Made by a program: the position numbers and the translations under genes. 64,000 nt of DNA, taken from contig CP060759.1 of assembly GCA_023205875.1 (NCBI GenBank), positions 783,501 through 847,500 of the forward strand, in the 5' to 3' direction. Shown one piece after another: positions 1 through 10,109 of this stretch. The stretch's first letter is position 1. The number at the start of each line of letters is the position of its first letter. The notes beneath the pieces were generated by a model, which was given only the letters and a program-made list of their open reading frames with translations, ran no database searches and had not been told where the DNA came from. This stretch comes from Chloropicon primus (taxonomy: Eukaryota; Chlorophyta; Chloropicophyceae; Chloropicales; Chloropicaceae).

Positions 1-117
1 ACGACAGTGGTGGCACGACGACGACGACGACAACAGTGGTTGATCCAGACACACGGTGGCGCGCCTTCCCGCCGTGAAGCCAGGCAAACGCATGGCGACG
101 AGGCGCGAGGTGTCCAT
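1..117 (-). CDS. Possible N-terminus of a gene running off the left end
   Basis: From an ATG at 117 on the minus strand a frame stays open to the window edge (39 codons). The peptide starts MDTSRLVAMRLPGF and is rich in Arg, Ala, Ser and Leu with a run of serines, the look of an organelle transit peptide. It would be transcribed divergently from the PsbP-domain gene, matching the divergent pairs seen elsewhere here. The fragment is too short to name a family and could be chance coding in GC-rich DNA. Confidence 0.3.
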   Translation of the reverse strand, partial: MDTSRLVAMRLPGFTAGRRATVCLDQPLLSSSSSCHHCR

Positions 118-714
118 CAACCACTCGATCGAGGTGCCAACGCCAATGCCACCAACAACTCAAACACCCGCCTCCACTCCGCAATCAATCTGCAAAAACG
201 CAAGGAGGAGAGAGGGGAGTCGAAGTCGATGGGAGTTCCCGCAGAGGGTTCCACCGTCAGCGAGAGAGACTGACGGAGAGTAAGAGTAAGAGACGCAGAG
301 GCCTAAGCGCAGTCACGCGCACGGGTCGCGTGTCTCAATGGTCTGGAGTTTGGATTGGATTGAAAACCAAAACCAAAACCAAAACCAAAACCCAAGGCCC
401 CTCGAAGTGGAAGTTTCTGAGGGCTCTAAAAATCTGAGAAGATAAGATCTTGGATCTCTTATTGGTTGAAGAAGGACCCGAGGTGGGCTTCGTCTGAAGG
501 TGAGTCTCTTTGGGCGGTGACGGGCGGCGAGGGCGAGGAGGGGGGCGGAGGGGGGTTGAACAGGGGGAAGCACCTTCTCGCGACCTCTCGTTCGACCTTT
601 TGGTTGGGAAGAATGACAAAGTGTGGAGGATTTTAACTTACCGAATGGGTGTTTTCTTCCTGCTCCTCTTGTTTGACACACACACACACACAACAGAGAG
701 AGAGACAGAGAGAG
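118..714. promoter_or_regulatory. Intergenic/5' region before the PsbP-domain gene
   Basis: No supported gene here. It holds an (AAAACC)n-type run at about 363-391, and ends in a (CA)n then (GA)n stretch at about 678-714 that abuts the ATG at 715. Purine or pyrimidine dinucleotide runs immediately upstream of coding starts recur in this window. It is probably promoter and 5' UTR for the PsbP gene and perhaps for the divergent gene on the left. Confidence 0.4.
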
Positions 715-1536
715 ATGGCGTCCGCGAATAGGTTGAGAACGGGGAAGAAGCAGGTCACTTGGGCTGGCAGCGGGCAGTTTGGGCTGCACCAGAAGGCCAA
801 GAGGCAGAGGAGCTTCACGCCCTCGGGCTATGCCCAGGAGGTGGCGAGGCCGAGGCTGAGCCTCGCGTGCAGCGCGACTCCTCACGAGGGGGACGAGAGC
901 GGAGGGGTGCCGACCAGGAGGGATGCCTTGAGCATGGGGATGTTCGCGGCGAGCGCCGCTTACCTGAGGACGTGCCTCGACTCGGGCAGCTACGCCCTCG
1001 CGGACGACCTCGAGGTCTTCTGGGGGGCGGCGAACCCTCCCGCGACGTACGGAGGCACCGCTCGAACGACCAAGGAGTTCGCGAGGTACTCCTTCGTCTA
1101 CCCGCCGGAGTGGAAGGAGCAGGCGATCAACAAGGTGGAGAAGGGGACGAATGGCACGGATTGCCGCCTCACAGGCTCCCTCAGGACCAAGGAGCAGATC
1201 TACATCGTGGTTCTGCAGAGGCTGGGCGAGGACTTCAAGGGGTACCAGGTGAACGACGTGGAGAAGGCTCTGAGCGGAATCGCCGTGGCGGACGCGAACT
1301 TGCAGGACGCCCTGGGCCAGTCCGAGACCAAGACCTTCGTCAAGAGGGAGGCGGATGGGCAGACGTTCTTCGACCTCGATCTGAACTCCACGAGCCCCTA
1401 CTACATCACCCTGACCAACGACGGAAACGGCAGGTACTTTGCTGTGTTCATCACGGCAAGCGCGAAAGCTTTCGCGGAGAAGAAGGACCTTTACAAGAAG
1501 ATGAGGGAGAGCTTCAGGACGTTTGTCATCCTGTGA
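715..1536 (+). CDS. PsbP-domain thylakoid lumen protein
   Basis: 273 aa. The start is the ATG directly after the GA run; an in-frame upstream extension reads through simple repeats and is unlikely. The N-terminus is a two-part transit peptide: a basic Ser/Arg-rich stretch, then a twin-arginine motif at residues 68-69 (PTRRDAL), a hydrophobic segment and an ALA site near residues 94-96, as expected for Tat export into the thylakoid lumen. From about residue 98 the sequence fits the PsbP fold (YSFVYPPEWKE near its start, FFDLDL and a C-terminal helix ending SFRTFVIL). PsbP-family proteins support photosystem II or the NDH complex. It is not clearly PsbP itself, so a PPL/PPD-type paralogue is the safer call. 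Convergent with the F-box gene, 123 nt between stops. Confidence 0.8.
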   Translation: MASANRLRTGKKQVTWAGSGQFGLHQKAKRQRSFTPSGYAQEVARPRLSLACSATPHEGDESGGVPTRRDALSMGMFAASAAYLRTCLDSGSYALADDLEVFWGAANPPATYGGTARTTKEFARYSFVYPPEWKEQAINKVEKGTNGTDCRLTGSLRTKEQIYIVVLQRLGEDFKGYQVNDVEKALSGIAVADANLQDALGQSETKTFVKREADGQTFFDLDLNSTSPYYITLTNDGNGRYFAVFITASAKAFAEKKDLYKKMRESFRTFVIL

Positions 1537-1659
1537 GCGACTCGATCGCGCGCGCGGGGAGGGGGGGGCTCTCGGTCTCCGGTGACGAAAGCAAGGCAAA
1601 ACTCGCAACACATAAATTCAGAACAAACGTTTATTTTATCTTTGTGAGACCAAGAACGC

Positions 1660-2712
1660 TCAAAGACCGGGGTTCACCAAGAAGGCGTGGTCGAGCATCG
1701 ACTGCATGGTTCTCTTGTACTGCCTGGCCTCTTTGGCCGAGCCGCAGTGGACCACGAGCCGCAGGAGGTTCTCTGGCTTGTTGCAAAGCATTTTCTTAAT
1801 CTTCTTCATGTTCTCGCACCTCTTGTAGAGATTGTTCACCGAGCTCGTTTTCTTGTGGCGCGATGGCTTGCCAGTCGCCGAGTTCAGCGTGACGGTCACC
1901 ACGAATGCGGTGTTCCTGCCGAGGATTTCCCCGAACTGAGAGACGGCCTCGCCGATCCCGAACGCGTTCGTTCGAATCTCCTCCAGCGCGCACGAATCGC
2001 ACAGGGAACTGATCGACTCCTCCTCCCCGTGAAGGACCGAGACCCTGCCCATGATCTCGGTTCTCTCCTTGTTGAGGAGATAAACCTTTCGCAGGATCGC
2101 CTCCAAGTTCTGAACGGCCTCCAGAAAGTCGTCGTCGCCGTCCCCACCGCCGGGCAGCAACGTCTTGTTCACGAGGGCCCGGACGAGTTTGCCTTCGGCG
2201 TACTCCACCTCGTACAGACACCACCTCGTGCACTCGGAGTAGACAAGGAGCGTGAGGCTGCTCTCGGTCCGCACCTCGCCTTTGGCCAGGGTGAAAAAGC
2301 GACAGTAAACGGAGGGGACGCTGCCCAGGGAGACCAGCTCGAAGAAGCCCGGCAGTTCCGAGGTCAGGGCGCCGATCCCCTCGCTGTGCCCCAGGGCGCA
2401 GACGCCGAGATCAGCTTTCATCCCAACGTTTTTCGCGGGCTGGAAGCGATAGTAGTAAGCCGCGGGCTTCGGCCTGCAGCTTCCGCCGGCGAAAATTCTC
2501 TGAATCTTGTTCTGAGCCAAAGCAGAGGCCAAGGTGAAGTGGCCTCGGCCAGAGCAGTACTTCCTCCAGAGATCGCCAGACACCTCGGTCTCGAGCAAAA
2601 AGAGTCTGCACCCCCGGCACGCTCGTCCGAACGAGCACACGTCTTTCAGGCTCCCGACTTGCTTCAAGATTTCCACCAAGACCTGGCTGGGCAGGTCCAA
2701 GATGCTCACCAT
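1660..2712 (-). CDS. F-box protein of unknown target
   Basis: 350 aa, starting at MVSILDLP (ATG at 2712; the extension to 2781 begins with GTG). Residues about 2-55 look like an F-box: ILDLPSQVLVEILKQ, then a Cys/Arg-rich helix and a Trp near the end (SGDLWRKYC). This module usually binds Skp1 and recruits substrates to an SCF ubiquitin ligase. No LRR, kelch or WD repeats follow; the remainder is a unique mixed domain with a Lys-rich stretch (KKIKKML) near the C-terminus. The substrate cannot be inferred. No intron is apparent. Confidence 0.6.
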   Translation of the reverse strand: MVSILDLPSQVLVEILKQVGSLKDVCSFGRACRGCRLFLLETEVSGDLWRKYCSGRGHFTLASALAQNKIQRIFAGGSCRPKPAAYYYRFQPAKNVGMKADLGVCALGHSEGIGALTSELPGFFELVSLGSVPSVYCRFFTLAKGEVRTESSLTLLVYSECTRWCLYEVEYAEGKLVRALVNKTLLPGGGDGDDDFLEAVQNLEAILRKVYLLNKERTEIMGRVSVLHGEEESISSLCDSCALEEIRTNAFGIGEAVSQFGEILGRNTAFVVTVTLNSATGKPSRHKKTSSVNNLYKRCENMKKIKKMLCNKPENLLRLVVHCGSAKEARQYKRTMQSMLDHAFLVNPGL

Positions 2713-3333
2713 CTCCCCTCGCACGCCTCTCCTTCGGTTCCAAGGTGGCGTCTTTGGGGCCTCACTCAATCGCTCCAACACCCTAACCGAGGCCTAGCGC
2801 CCTCCCCGCCCCCATCGCACCGACTTGCGGACCAAGGCACACCAAAAAAAAATAGTTCTCCAACCCAGCCCAGCCAGCCCAGCAGGAATCCAATCAAACG
2901 AGCACCACAGTTCTAAGGACAAAGAATCTCCACGTCAGCGTCGCTGATGGATGCAAGGGCCAGTCAAGGACCAGGCAGTGTCACCACACACCGACCTGAG
3001 TTCTTGTCCCAGCCAGCAAGAGGCACACTGGCACTGACCGAGCTCGTGGTTGTCCTTTGTCTGTCTGGCCCTTGAAGGGTGGGATCGTGTCCATGGGATC
3101 ACGTGTCCATCGATGCGACAATTTGAATGCAAACGTTTGCATCCATTCACGACAAAGAGAGACAGAGCCCTTCACTTGAGGGAGGGAAGGGGTCTAGCGA
3201 AGGAGGGAGGAGCGGGGAGGAGCGAAACGCTTCATCTCAAGAGATTTGCAGTGGTCTCTGTCTCTCTGTCTCTCTCTGCCTCTCTGTGCGTGTCTCTCTC
3301 TCTCTCTCTCTGTGTCTGGCGCAGACGGACGTC
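2713..3333 (+). promoter_or_regulatory. Divergent promoter region with CT-rich tract before presenilin
   Basis: Lies between the F-box gene (minus) and presenilin (plus). The right part carries a (CT)n tract at about 3254-3315 followed by GGCGCAG at 3318-3324, ten nt before the presenilin ATG. A polypyrimidine tract followed by CAG is what a 3' splice site looks like, so a 5' UTR intron is possible, although no donor is proven. Nothing else coding is supported. Confidence 0.4.
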
Positions 3334-4632
3334 ATGGAGGTTCAGGGCCAGGACGTGGAGGAGGAGAACAACGTGGAGGGGTTGGGAGGTGTGCGGGAGT
3401 CGATACTCTCGTCCCTGGGGGAGGAGATCACCGCCATCGTAGCGCCCGTGACGGCATGCATGGCGCTCACCGTGTGCCTCGTGAGGGCGCTCTACCTCGA
3501 GGGACGCACGCTTTCGACGGCTCCGACGTCTATCGCGACGGCGATGTACCACGAGAGCGCCTCGGACGACGTGGAGACCAAGGTCACGGGCGCGCTGCTG
3601 AACGCCCTGGTCTTCGTCATCGCGATCACGATCATGACCTTCGTCATGTTCCTCCTTTTCAAGTACAACTGCACAAAGTGCTTGTACGGGTACATGGCGT
3701 TCTCGAGCTTCACCCTGCTGTTCTTCATGGGGGGCTACTTCCTTCAGGTCCTTTTCGAGATCTCCCGGGTGCCCTTCGATGCGATATCGTTCGTGTTCCT
3801 GCTGTTCAACACGGCCATCGTTGGCACGGTGGCCATGTGGACGGACTGGACGCCCTTCGTGCTGAAGCAGGCGTACCTCGTTCTCGTTGCCGTGGTCATC
3901 GCCGCGCTCTTCACGAGGATACCTGCGTGGACGACCTGGTTCCTGCTCGGCGCCTTGGTCATCTACGACCTCTGCGCCGTGCTGCTTCCGGGAGGGCCCT
4001 TGAAGGCCCTCGTCGAGCTCGCGATGGAAAGGAACGAGGCCATACCCGCCCTGGTTTACGAGTCAAAGCTCACCAGAGGGTTCCGCGACGATCCTCGCAG
4101 GGAGAGGGAGGCGGGGTCGGAAGCGAGAGACGTCGCTGCGCAGGGCTACGACGACGGCCAGCTGCTGGTCAGGGAGCCGACCGATTCCGCTAGCACCAGC
4201 ACGGCGTCCCCGTCGGAGATAACCGCGCAGAGAACCACGGCGTCGGAGGACAGGCGGGAGGAGGACGGGGAGGTTTCCGTGACAGAGCCTCTGATGGGGC
4301 AGCAGGAGAACCAGGACTCGGCGGGGAAAGAGGTGGGGCTGAGCGAGGAGGACATGGAGCTCCCGGATTCCATCAAGCTTGGTCTCGGGGACTTCATCTT
4401 TTACTCGGTCCTGGTGGGCCAGGCGTCCTTGTTCGACATGACCACGGTGTACGTCTGCTATCTGGCGATCATGGCCGGTCTGGGCGCGACTCTGCTGCTC
4501 TTGGCCATCTACCAGAAAGCCCTGCCCGCGCTGCCGATATCCATCACCCTCGGCGTTGTATTTTACTTCTGTACTCGCTATTTCCTCGACCCCACGGTGA
4601 CTCCTATCTCCGTGAGCTTGCTTTACGCTTGA
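3334..4632 (+). CDS. PSEN: Presenilin, catalytic subunit of gamma-secretase
   Basis: 432 aa, intramembrane aspartyl protease. Nine hydrophobic segments fit presenilin topology. The two catalytic aspartates are visible: YD at about residue 212 (LVIYDLCAVL, TM6) and GLGD at about residue 353 (KLGLGDFIFYS, TM7). The PAL motif is present as KALPALPISI near residue 398. Between TM6 and TM7 lies a long acidic Ser/Thr/Glu-rich loop (about residues 250-340), where presenilins are endoproteolysed. ATG 3334 was chosen because the upstream in-frame extension is simple-sequence CT tract. It would act in endomembranes with nicastrin, APH-1 and PEN-2, none of which is seen in this window. Confidence 0.93.
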   Translation: MEVQGQDVEEENNVEGLGGVRESILSSLGEEITAIVAPVTACMALTVCLVRALYLEGRTLSTAPTSIATAMYHESASDDVETKVTGALLNALVFVIAITIMTFVMFLLFKYNCTKCLYGYMAFSSFTLLFFMGGYFLQVLFEISRVPFDAISFVFLLFNTAIVGTVAMWTDWTPFVLKQAYLVLVAVVIAALFTRIPAWTTWFLLGALVIYDLCAVLLPGGPLKALVELAMERNEAIPALVYESKLTRGFRDDPRREREAGSEARDVAAQGYDDGQLLVREPTDSASTSTASPSEITAQRTTASEDRREEDGEVSVTEPLMGQQENQDSAGKEVGLSEEDMELPDSIKLGLGDFIFYSVLVGQASLFDMTTVYVCYLAIMAGLGATLLLLAIYQKALPALPISITLGVVFYFCTRYFLDPTVTPISVSLLYA

Positions 4633-5127
4633 GCCCCCCGAGAGGCGAAAGTATCAATACTACTAATCAAAACCTTAAGTAACTGAACGATACCCATTGT
4701 AACGATAGAAAAGAAACCATAACGCGTGCCCGCCCCACCTTTGCCCTCTCCTCCTCCATGCAAAATTAAATTGCCTCGTCCCTTCCCAGCCTTCCTTGCC
4801 TTTTGTTGTTGTCTCCATCCAGCCTCACTCACTCCGCCCCTCCACCTCGACCTCCTTCCTTCCCCTTCCCCAATCCCAATCCATCGTCTTCCCATCCACA
4901 GGCCAGAGAGAGAGAGAGACGACGACGACGTTCTGGATTATACAGATCGCTGTACGACTTTGCTTGGCCGCCAGGGGACCAAGAGGAGTGGGTGGTGGAC
5001 AACACCCACAAAGACTAAGCAATGCTCGTGGATTGAAGCCTCAAGCAAGAGACGCCGAAGCTTGCAAAGGTGTGCCGCGCGTGCTCAAGGACCCCCAGGA
5101 GGAGAAAGAGGACGAGAGGGACACAAC
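4633..5127. promoter_or_regulatory. Spacer and 5' leader of the DUF445 gene
   Basis: No supported gene. The stretch is pyrimidine-rich on the plus strand at 4740-4870 (TC-rich blocks), then carries a (GA)n/(GAC)n run at about 4903-4932. Presenilin and the DUF445 gene are on the same strand, so this holds the presenilin 3' UTR and the promoter of the next gene. Confidence 0.4.
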
Positions 5128-6568
5128 ATGGGAGGTAAGGCATTCGACGAATATTTCTTGGTCTGGACTTTGATGTTTTGGTGAGGAGGAGTGTTGGACT
5201 GACTGGAGAGTACTTGTACGCACGTCTTCGTTCCCAAAGCCCCTGTTTGGCTTTATTTTGTCATCCCTGTGATAAGCGGTTTCGTTGGTTGGTTCACCAA
5301 TGTTCTCGCTTTGCACATGACGTTCTATCCCTTGGACTTCAAGGGGTTTAAAGTTTGGCAGCCCGAGGGCCAGCCGTTTGGCTTTTTCGGCTGGCAGGTA
5401 AGGACGCACCTCCCCTCCTCGTCACTCCCCTTGGGCCGAGCCCGCTGAAACCTTCCACGTTTTCCCCCTTCTTTCTCTTCTTGACTCGACCCCCTGGTTG
5501 ACACAGGGAATCATTCCGGCAAAGGCTGGGAAGATGGCGGAGATTATGGTGGAGCTGATGACCACGAAGCTGTTAGACGTCAGGGAAGTCTTCAGCCGGA
5601 TGGACCCCAAGCGAATGGCCCGCATACTGAGCGAGGATGCGAGGGGAAGCCTTTATAAGGTCGTAGATGGATTGGGCCAGGAGCAGCTGCCCAATGTCTG
5701 GTCGCTGGTGCCGAGGAGCGCGCTGGACGAGTGCGTGGTCTTCCTGAGTGAAGACATTGACAGGTACGTCGAGGGCCTCATGGAGGAGCTGAAAGAAAAC
5801 ATCGAGGACGTGATGGACTTGAAGCACCTGGTGGTGTCAATTGCCCTGAACGAGAAGGAGCTCGTGGTGGACATGTTTCAGCAAGTCGGGGAGCAGGAGT
5901 TTGAGTTCATCAGGCTCTCGGGGTTCTTTTTCGGCTTTGCTTTTGGGGTCATCCAGTCAGGACTGTTCTACTTCTACGACGCTTGGTGGCTCCTCCCCGT
6001 CTGTGGCTTCCTCGTGGGCTACGTCACAAACTGGCTGGCCCTGAAAGTGATCTTTGCGCCTATCAATCCCATCCAGATTGGACCAATGAAGGCGCAAGGT
6101 CTTTTCTTGAAGAGGCAAGACGAGGTGTCCGGGATGTTCGCAGAGCTCTCTGCAGACTACTTTTTGAAACCAGCGGGGATGTGGGGCGAGATACTGCAAG
6201 GGGCAAGGTTCGAAGCTTTCAGGTCCATGGTGGAAAACTACACGTACAACTACATGTGCAGCTATCTCGGGAATGCGAAACTGCCTGTGATGATTTACCT
6301 CGGCCAGGAAGGTTTGAGCCGGCTGTCGACGAAAATGGCGTCGATCATACTGGAGGACTTGCCTTTGATCATCCCTGCGTCCTACGAGTACACAGAGGAA
6401 GCGATGCAAATTCAACCGACCATCTGCGAAAAGCTCAAGGCGCTGCCGCCGATAGACTTCGAGGGGGTACTACACCCTGTTTTCGAGGAGGATGAAATAA
6501 AGCTGATCGTCGTCGGAGGGCTGCTGGGGTGTGCGGCTGGAATGCTGCAAGTGTTGACTGTACTGTAA
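5128..6568 (+). CDS. DUF445 (YheB-like) membrane protein
   Basis: 408 aa from three exons: 5128-5134, 5240-5397, 5507-6568. Introns are 105 and 109 nt with GTAAGG donors and AAG/CAG acceptors; phases agree. Exon 1 encodes only ATG-GGA-G. The joined protein begins MGAPVWLYFVIPVISGFVGW, a membrane segment, then a PLDF-containing loop and GWQGIIPAKAGKMA, the signature of the DUF445 family. A second pair of membrane segments lies around residues 200-235, with YVTNWLALKVIFAP repeating the family motif, and a last one at the C-terminus. DUF445 proteins are widespread in bacteria and algae but their biochemical role is unknown. The next gene converges with 60 nt between stops. Confidence 0.8.
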
Positions 6569-6628
6569 TAGCATAAGATTATCGCGTTTTTTTGGACTCG
6601 GCGAGCGGTGCGAGCTTGGGGGTCGAGA

Positions 6629-7278
6629 CTAGGTCATCGCGATCGGGTTCTGCACCCCGCTGTGCTTGAGGCATATCTTTTCGTAGATTGCAAAGATGCT
6701 TCGCAGCTCTCTGAGCTTTTCCGTGGGGCACCCTTCACGTGTGGGACAGACGGAGGGGTCAGAAAAGAAAAGGGGGCGGTGTCGTGCGCGCGCCCCGAGG
6801 GTTCGAAGAATCCCCTTTACTCACCTGCAATAGACCCGTTGAAGAGCTTGTCTGTGATGTCCTTGCTGAAAAGGGGCAGCCTGGAGAACTCTTGGCTGAA
6901 GGACTCGTACCGGTCGATGAACTGGGACCTCTTCTCTTCTATCAACCTCCAGGTGTCTTGAATCTCCTTGCTGAGGGCCGAGATCGCGAGGGAGGACTTG
7001 GAGTTGTTCTCCTTCTTCACAAGAACGTCCTGCTTGAGCTGGTTGATGCTGCTCTTCGTGTTCAAGAACGCGATCTGCGCATCCTCGACGGCTTCCACAG
7101 AGTGCTTCAGCTTCTTCTGCAGGACCCCTATCTCCTTCTCGAGGCTCTCCTTCTCCGTCTGGATCTTCGCTATGCTTTGCTCCAAGTTGTCCACCTGAAG
7201 AACGTTCCGATCGGCAAGGGAAGCGATCTGGTCGTACACGCTCGACTTTTGCTGGTACTCCGTCCCACCCTCCTCCAT
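6629..7278 (-). CDS. Coiled-coil protein, function unknown
   Basis: 185 aa from two exons: 7278-6825 and 6732-6629, with a 92-nt GTGAGT...AAG intron. Exon 1 ends in ...SIAG and exon 2 continues CPTEKLRELRSIFAIYEK, keeping frame to a TAG at 6629. Residues about 20-130 form one long heptad-rich coiled coil (LEKEIGVLQKKLKHSVEAVE). A conserved-looking short C-terminal block with aromatic and Cys residues follows. The size and coiled coil plus compact tail are reminiscent of small kinetochore or tethering subunits, but I cannot assign a family. Divergent from MSH5, whose ATG lies 284 nt away across a short CT run at 7302-7313. Confidence 0.65.
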
Positions 7279-7562
7279 CCTTCCTCCCGCAAGCAAGTCT
7301 CTCTCTCTCTCTCCGCTTCCGTTTGCCCGCCTTCGCGATCGAAACGTCTGCTCTCGGCGCGCGCCAACCGGAGTGATCGATCGCAGCGCGGGGGCGAGGA
7401 GACCTGTCGTTTCGTGCGGACGAGGCGAGGAGGACGAGGACCGGGGCGGGGATCGCGGTACGGAGGCCTCGCTCCCGACGATTCCTCGGGTGTGCGTGTG
7501 TGGAAGGTTTTGGTTTTCCTCTTTTCCTGGAGGGGAACGAGCAACGGGACGGGGAGCAAGTT

Positions 7563-10109
7563 ATGGAGTCAGGCGTGCAAGGTGATCGAACGAGTTTGAC
7601 CGATCCCCTGGCGAGGGACTCGGTCGACGTGGAAGGCACGTGCGAGGATGCGTTCGCGAGGGGGGACAACTTGGTGATCATGGCGGTCTGCATCCACAGA
7701 GACGCTATCGGAATCGCCACCTACGTCTCCGAGGTCGCTGAGATAAGCATCTTTGATTCCATGCAGGCCGAGTCGATGGAGGACGAGCTGCTTCCTGTCT
7801 TTCTGGCCCTCTCCCTTCACTCCCCGGGCGTCTTGCTCGTTGGCGAGAACACCGGTGTGGAGCTAAGGACCAAGCTGGCCAAGGCCGCGGGGCCCGCCTG
7901 CGAGCTTGTCCTCGTCAAGCCTTGGTGGTACAGGATTCCCAACGCGGAGAAGAACATCGAGGAGCTGTGGATCAGTGGAATGTCTCAGGACCTCGGCACG
8001 ATCGATCGGAAGCACTACATACTGAGCTTGCTGCCGGTGGCGGCCTCCGATGAGGTGGTGGGCGCGCTCGGCGCTTTGCTTTCTTGCATCTACGCTCAAA
8101 AGCTGCTGGGCACTGTGGAAGTTCTGAGCGGGGAGACTCTTCACATGCTGCAATCCCTGAGCCAGTTCAACTTGAAGGAGCACCTTCAGGTGGACCTCCC
8201 CACTCTATCTGCCCTCCAGATCTTGAGCTCCGAGGCCCACCCCTCGAATTTCGTCAACAGCTCCAAGGAAGGCCTTTCGCTCTACACCTTGCTTGATCAT
8301 TGCTGCACCTCCCAGGGCAAGAGACTGTTGAAGAATTGGCTTCTCAACCCCATCACAAACATCAGGGAGATCGAGCAGCGCCAGGGCGAGGTGAGCTATT
8401 TCCTGAGCTTGCCATCGGAACTCCTGAACACGATGCAAGATCATTTGTGTGTCATGAAGACCATGTCCTCCACGCTGAGGCAGGTGATGTGCCACCAAGG
8501 ATGCGGGAGGACGAGCAAGGGCCACCTGATCATGCTGCACAGGTACCTCGTCAGCGGTGTTGAGCTCACTCAAACTTGCGCCCAGGTTCTGCAGTGGCAA
8601 GGCCCATCCTGCGCCGAAGCGTCGAGTGTCGAAGGTCTCGTGACGCTGAACCGTCAAGCCATGGTTCAAATGATCTTGGCTTTGGCCAAGACCCTGGACA
8701 TAAGGAACGAAGATCCCGTGCTGGAGGACGAGTTCTTCGTGGCCAAGGGAGTTTCGGGTACACTAGACGAGTACAAGGAAATCTTTGCCCAGCTCCCCGG
8801 GATTCTTAACAAGATTCTTCAGGAAGAGCTGCGGAGAATACCCACGGCGCTGGTGAGGAAACACCAAAAGACCGAGTGGTCTGTTTTGCACTTGCCTCAG
8901 TTCGGCTTCGTGATGCAGATGAAGTCGCTCCTGTCTCCCGACCTCAAAGAAGTCTTTGGCGACTTTGCATTTGTCTCCGACTTTCGCAAGGAGTTCTTCT
9001 TGTACAAGAGCAAGTCCACCGCGCGCCTCGACGAGACTTTTGGGAACCTCCACATGAAAATCCAAGATCTCGAGACGGCAATACTGTCGCAGTTCACCTT
9101 TGAGATACTCCAAGACAAGCTGTGGCAAGAGCTCGTGGAAAGGACAGCGAAGCTGGATGTGTTGCTCTCTCTAGCTTCGGTCGCCAAAGCGCACGGCTTG
9201 CAAAGGCCTCGCATGGTTAACGACAACGTGCTCCTGATCAAGAACGGCCGCCACATCCTCAACGAGCGTACGGTGAATGGGAGCTTCATACCCAATGACA
9301 GCACCTTTCTTGAAGACTCTGACAGGATCCATGTCATCACTGGGCCTAACTTTTCGGGCAAGACCGTGTACGCGAAGCAGGTGGCCCTCATCGTGTACAT
9401 GGCTCACGTCGGAAGCTTCGTTCCAGCGGATGAGGCCCTAATCGGGATCTGCGACAAGATCATGACACGAATGGACAGCATCGACGCATCTAGCTCAGGC
9501 CAAAGCTCTTTCATGATGGATTTGACACAAGTTCTCAACTCCGTGAGGAATGCGACGTCTCGCTCCATCATCTTGCTCGACGAGTTCGGAAGGGGCACCG
9601 ATAGCAGCGATGGCTTTGGACTTTTCTTTTCGATCCTGAGCGCGTTCGCCCAGAGGCCCTATCCTCCCAGGATAATTGCCTGCACCCATTTCAGCTGCAC
9701 GACCTTTCTGCAGCACGCCCCGAAGAGCAGTCACCTGTCCTTCAAGAAGATGGAGTGCTTCATCGAGAGGAAGACGGCCAAAACACCGGAGGCTGGCGCC
9801 GAACTCCACGTGGAACGTTCCGACTCCAAGGTGATCTACCTCTACAGGCTCGTGGAGGGGATATCCGACAACTCTCTGGGAATCTTTTGCGCCAGGCTTG
9901 CTGGGCTCGCGGACTCCATCTGGCAGCGGTCTTTCGAGATACTGACGCTTCGTTCCAACTGTGGCGGCAGGCTGGAGGACCTGAAGGGCGTGGCCGACGG
10001 CACACAAGACAAGATTCATCATAAACTGTCCCGCTTCCTGAACTTGGACCTGTCCCCGTCGGCTGACTTCCAATCGGTGCGGACCTTCCTTCAACCTCCC
10101 ATATCTTAA
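7563..10109 (+). CDS. MSH5: MSH5, meiotic MutS homologue
   Basis: 848 aa in one uninterrupted frame from ATG 7563 (upstream in-frame start is GTG). There is no N-terminal MutS mismatch-recognition domain, as expected for MSH4/MSH5. The core shows DLPTLSALQIL and KEGLSLYTLLDHC (domain III), the clamp region, and a C-terminal ABC ATPase: Walker A GPNFSGKT at about 594-601, and Walker B LLDEFGRGTDSSDG with Asp673/Glu674. The wording of domain III and the ATPase (VGSFVPADEA, FMMDLTQV) matches MSH5 rather than MSH4. MSH5 pairs with MSH4 to stabilise Holliday junction intermediates and promote crossovers. With HOP2 at 31.6 kb it implies a meiotic programme. Intronless despite its length. Confidence 0.88.
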   Translation: MESGVQGDRTSLTDPLARDSVDVEGTCEDAFARGDNLVIMAVCIHRDAIGIATYVSEVAEISIFDSMQAESMEDELLPVFLALSLHSPGVLLVGENTGVELRTKLAKAAGPACELVLVKPWWYRIPNAEKNIEELWISGMSQDLGTIDRKHYILSLLPVAASDEVVGALGALLSCIYAQKLLGTVEVLSGETLHMLQSLSQFNLKEHLQVDLPTLSALQILSSEAHPSNFVNSSKEGLSLYTLLDHCCTSQGKRLLKNWLLNPITNIREIEQRQGEVSYFLSLPSELLNTMQDHLCVMKTMSSTLRQVMCHQGCGRTSKGHLIMLHRYLVSGVELTQTCAQVLQWQGPSCAEASSVEGLVTLNRQAMVQMILALAKTLDIRNEDPVLEDEFFVAKGVSGTLDEYKEIFAQLPGILNKILQEELRRIPTALVRKHQKTEWSVLHLPQFGFVMQMKSLLSPDLKEVFGDFAFVSDFRKEFFLYKSKSTARLDETFGNLHMKIQDLETAILSQFTFEILQDKLWQELVERTAKLDVLLSLASVAKAHGLQRPRMVNDNVLLIKNGRHILNERTVNGSFIPNDSTFLEDSDRIHVITGPNFSGKTVYAKQVALIVYMAHVGSFVPADEALIGICDKIMTRMDSIDASSSGQSSFMMDLTQVLNSVRNATSRSIILLDEFGRGTDSSDGFGLFFSILSAFAQRPYPPRIIACTHFSCTTFLQHAPKSSHLSFKKMECFIERKTAKTPEAGAELHVERSDSKVIYLYRLVEGISDNSLGIFCARLAGLADSIWQRSFEILTLRSNCGGRLEDLKGVADGTQDKIHHKLSRFLNLDLSPSADFQSVRTFLQPPIS

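Noticed and set aside
363-391. (AAAACC)n run as possible telomere or satellite DNA
   Set aside because: Short, and not the plant/algal telomere unit TTTAGGG; ordinary simple repeat.
313-1611. Long minus-strand open frame opposite the PsbP gene
   Set aside because: Shadow of a GC-rich coding strand; Arg/Leu/Pro-biased with no domain.
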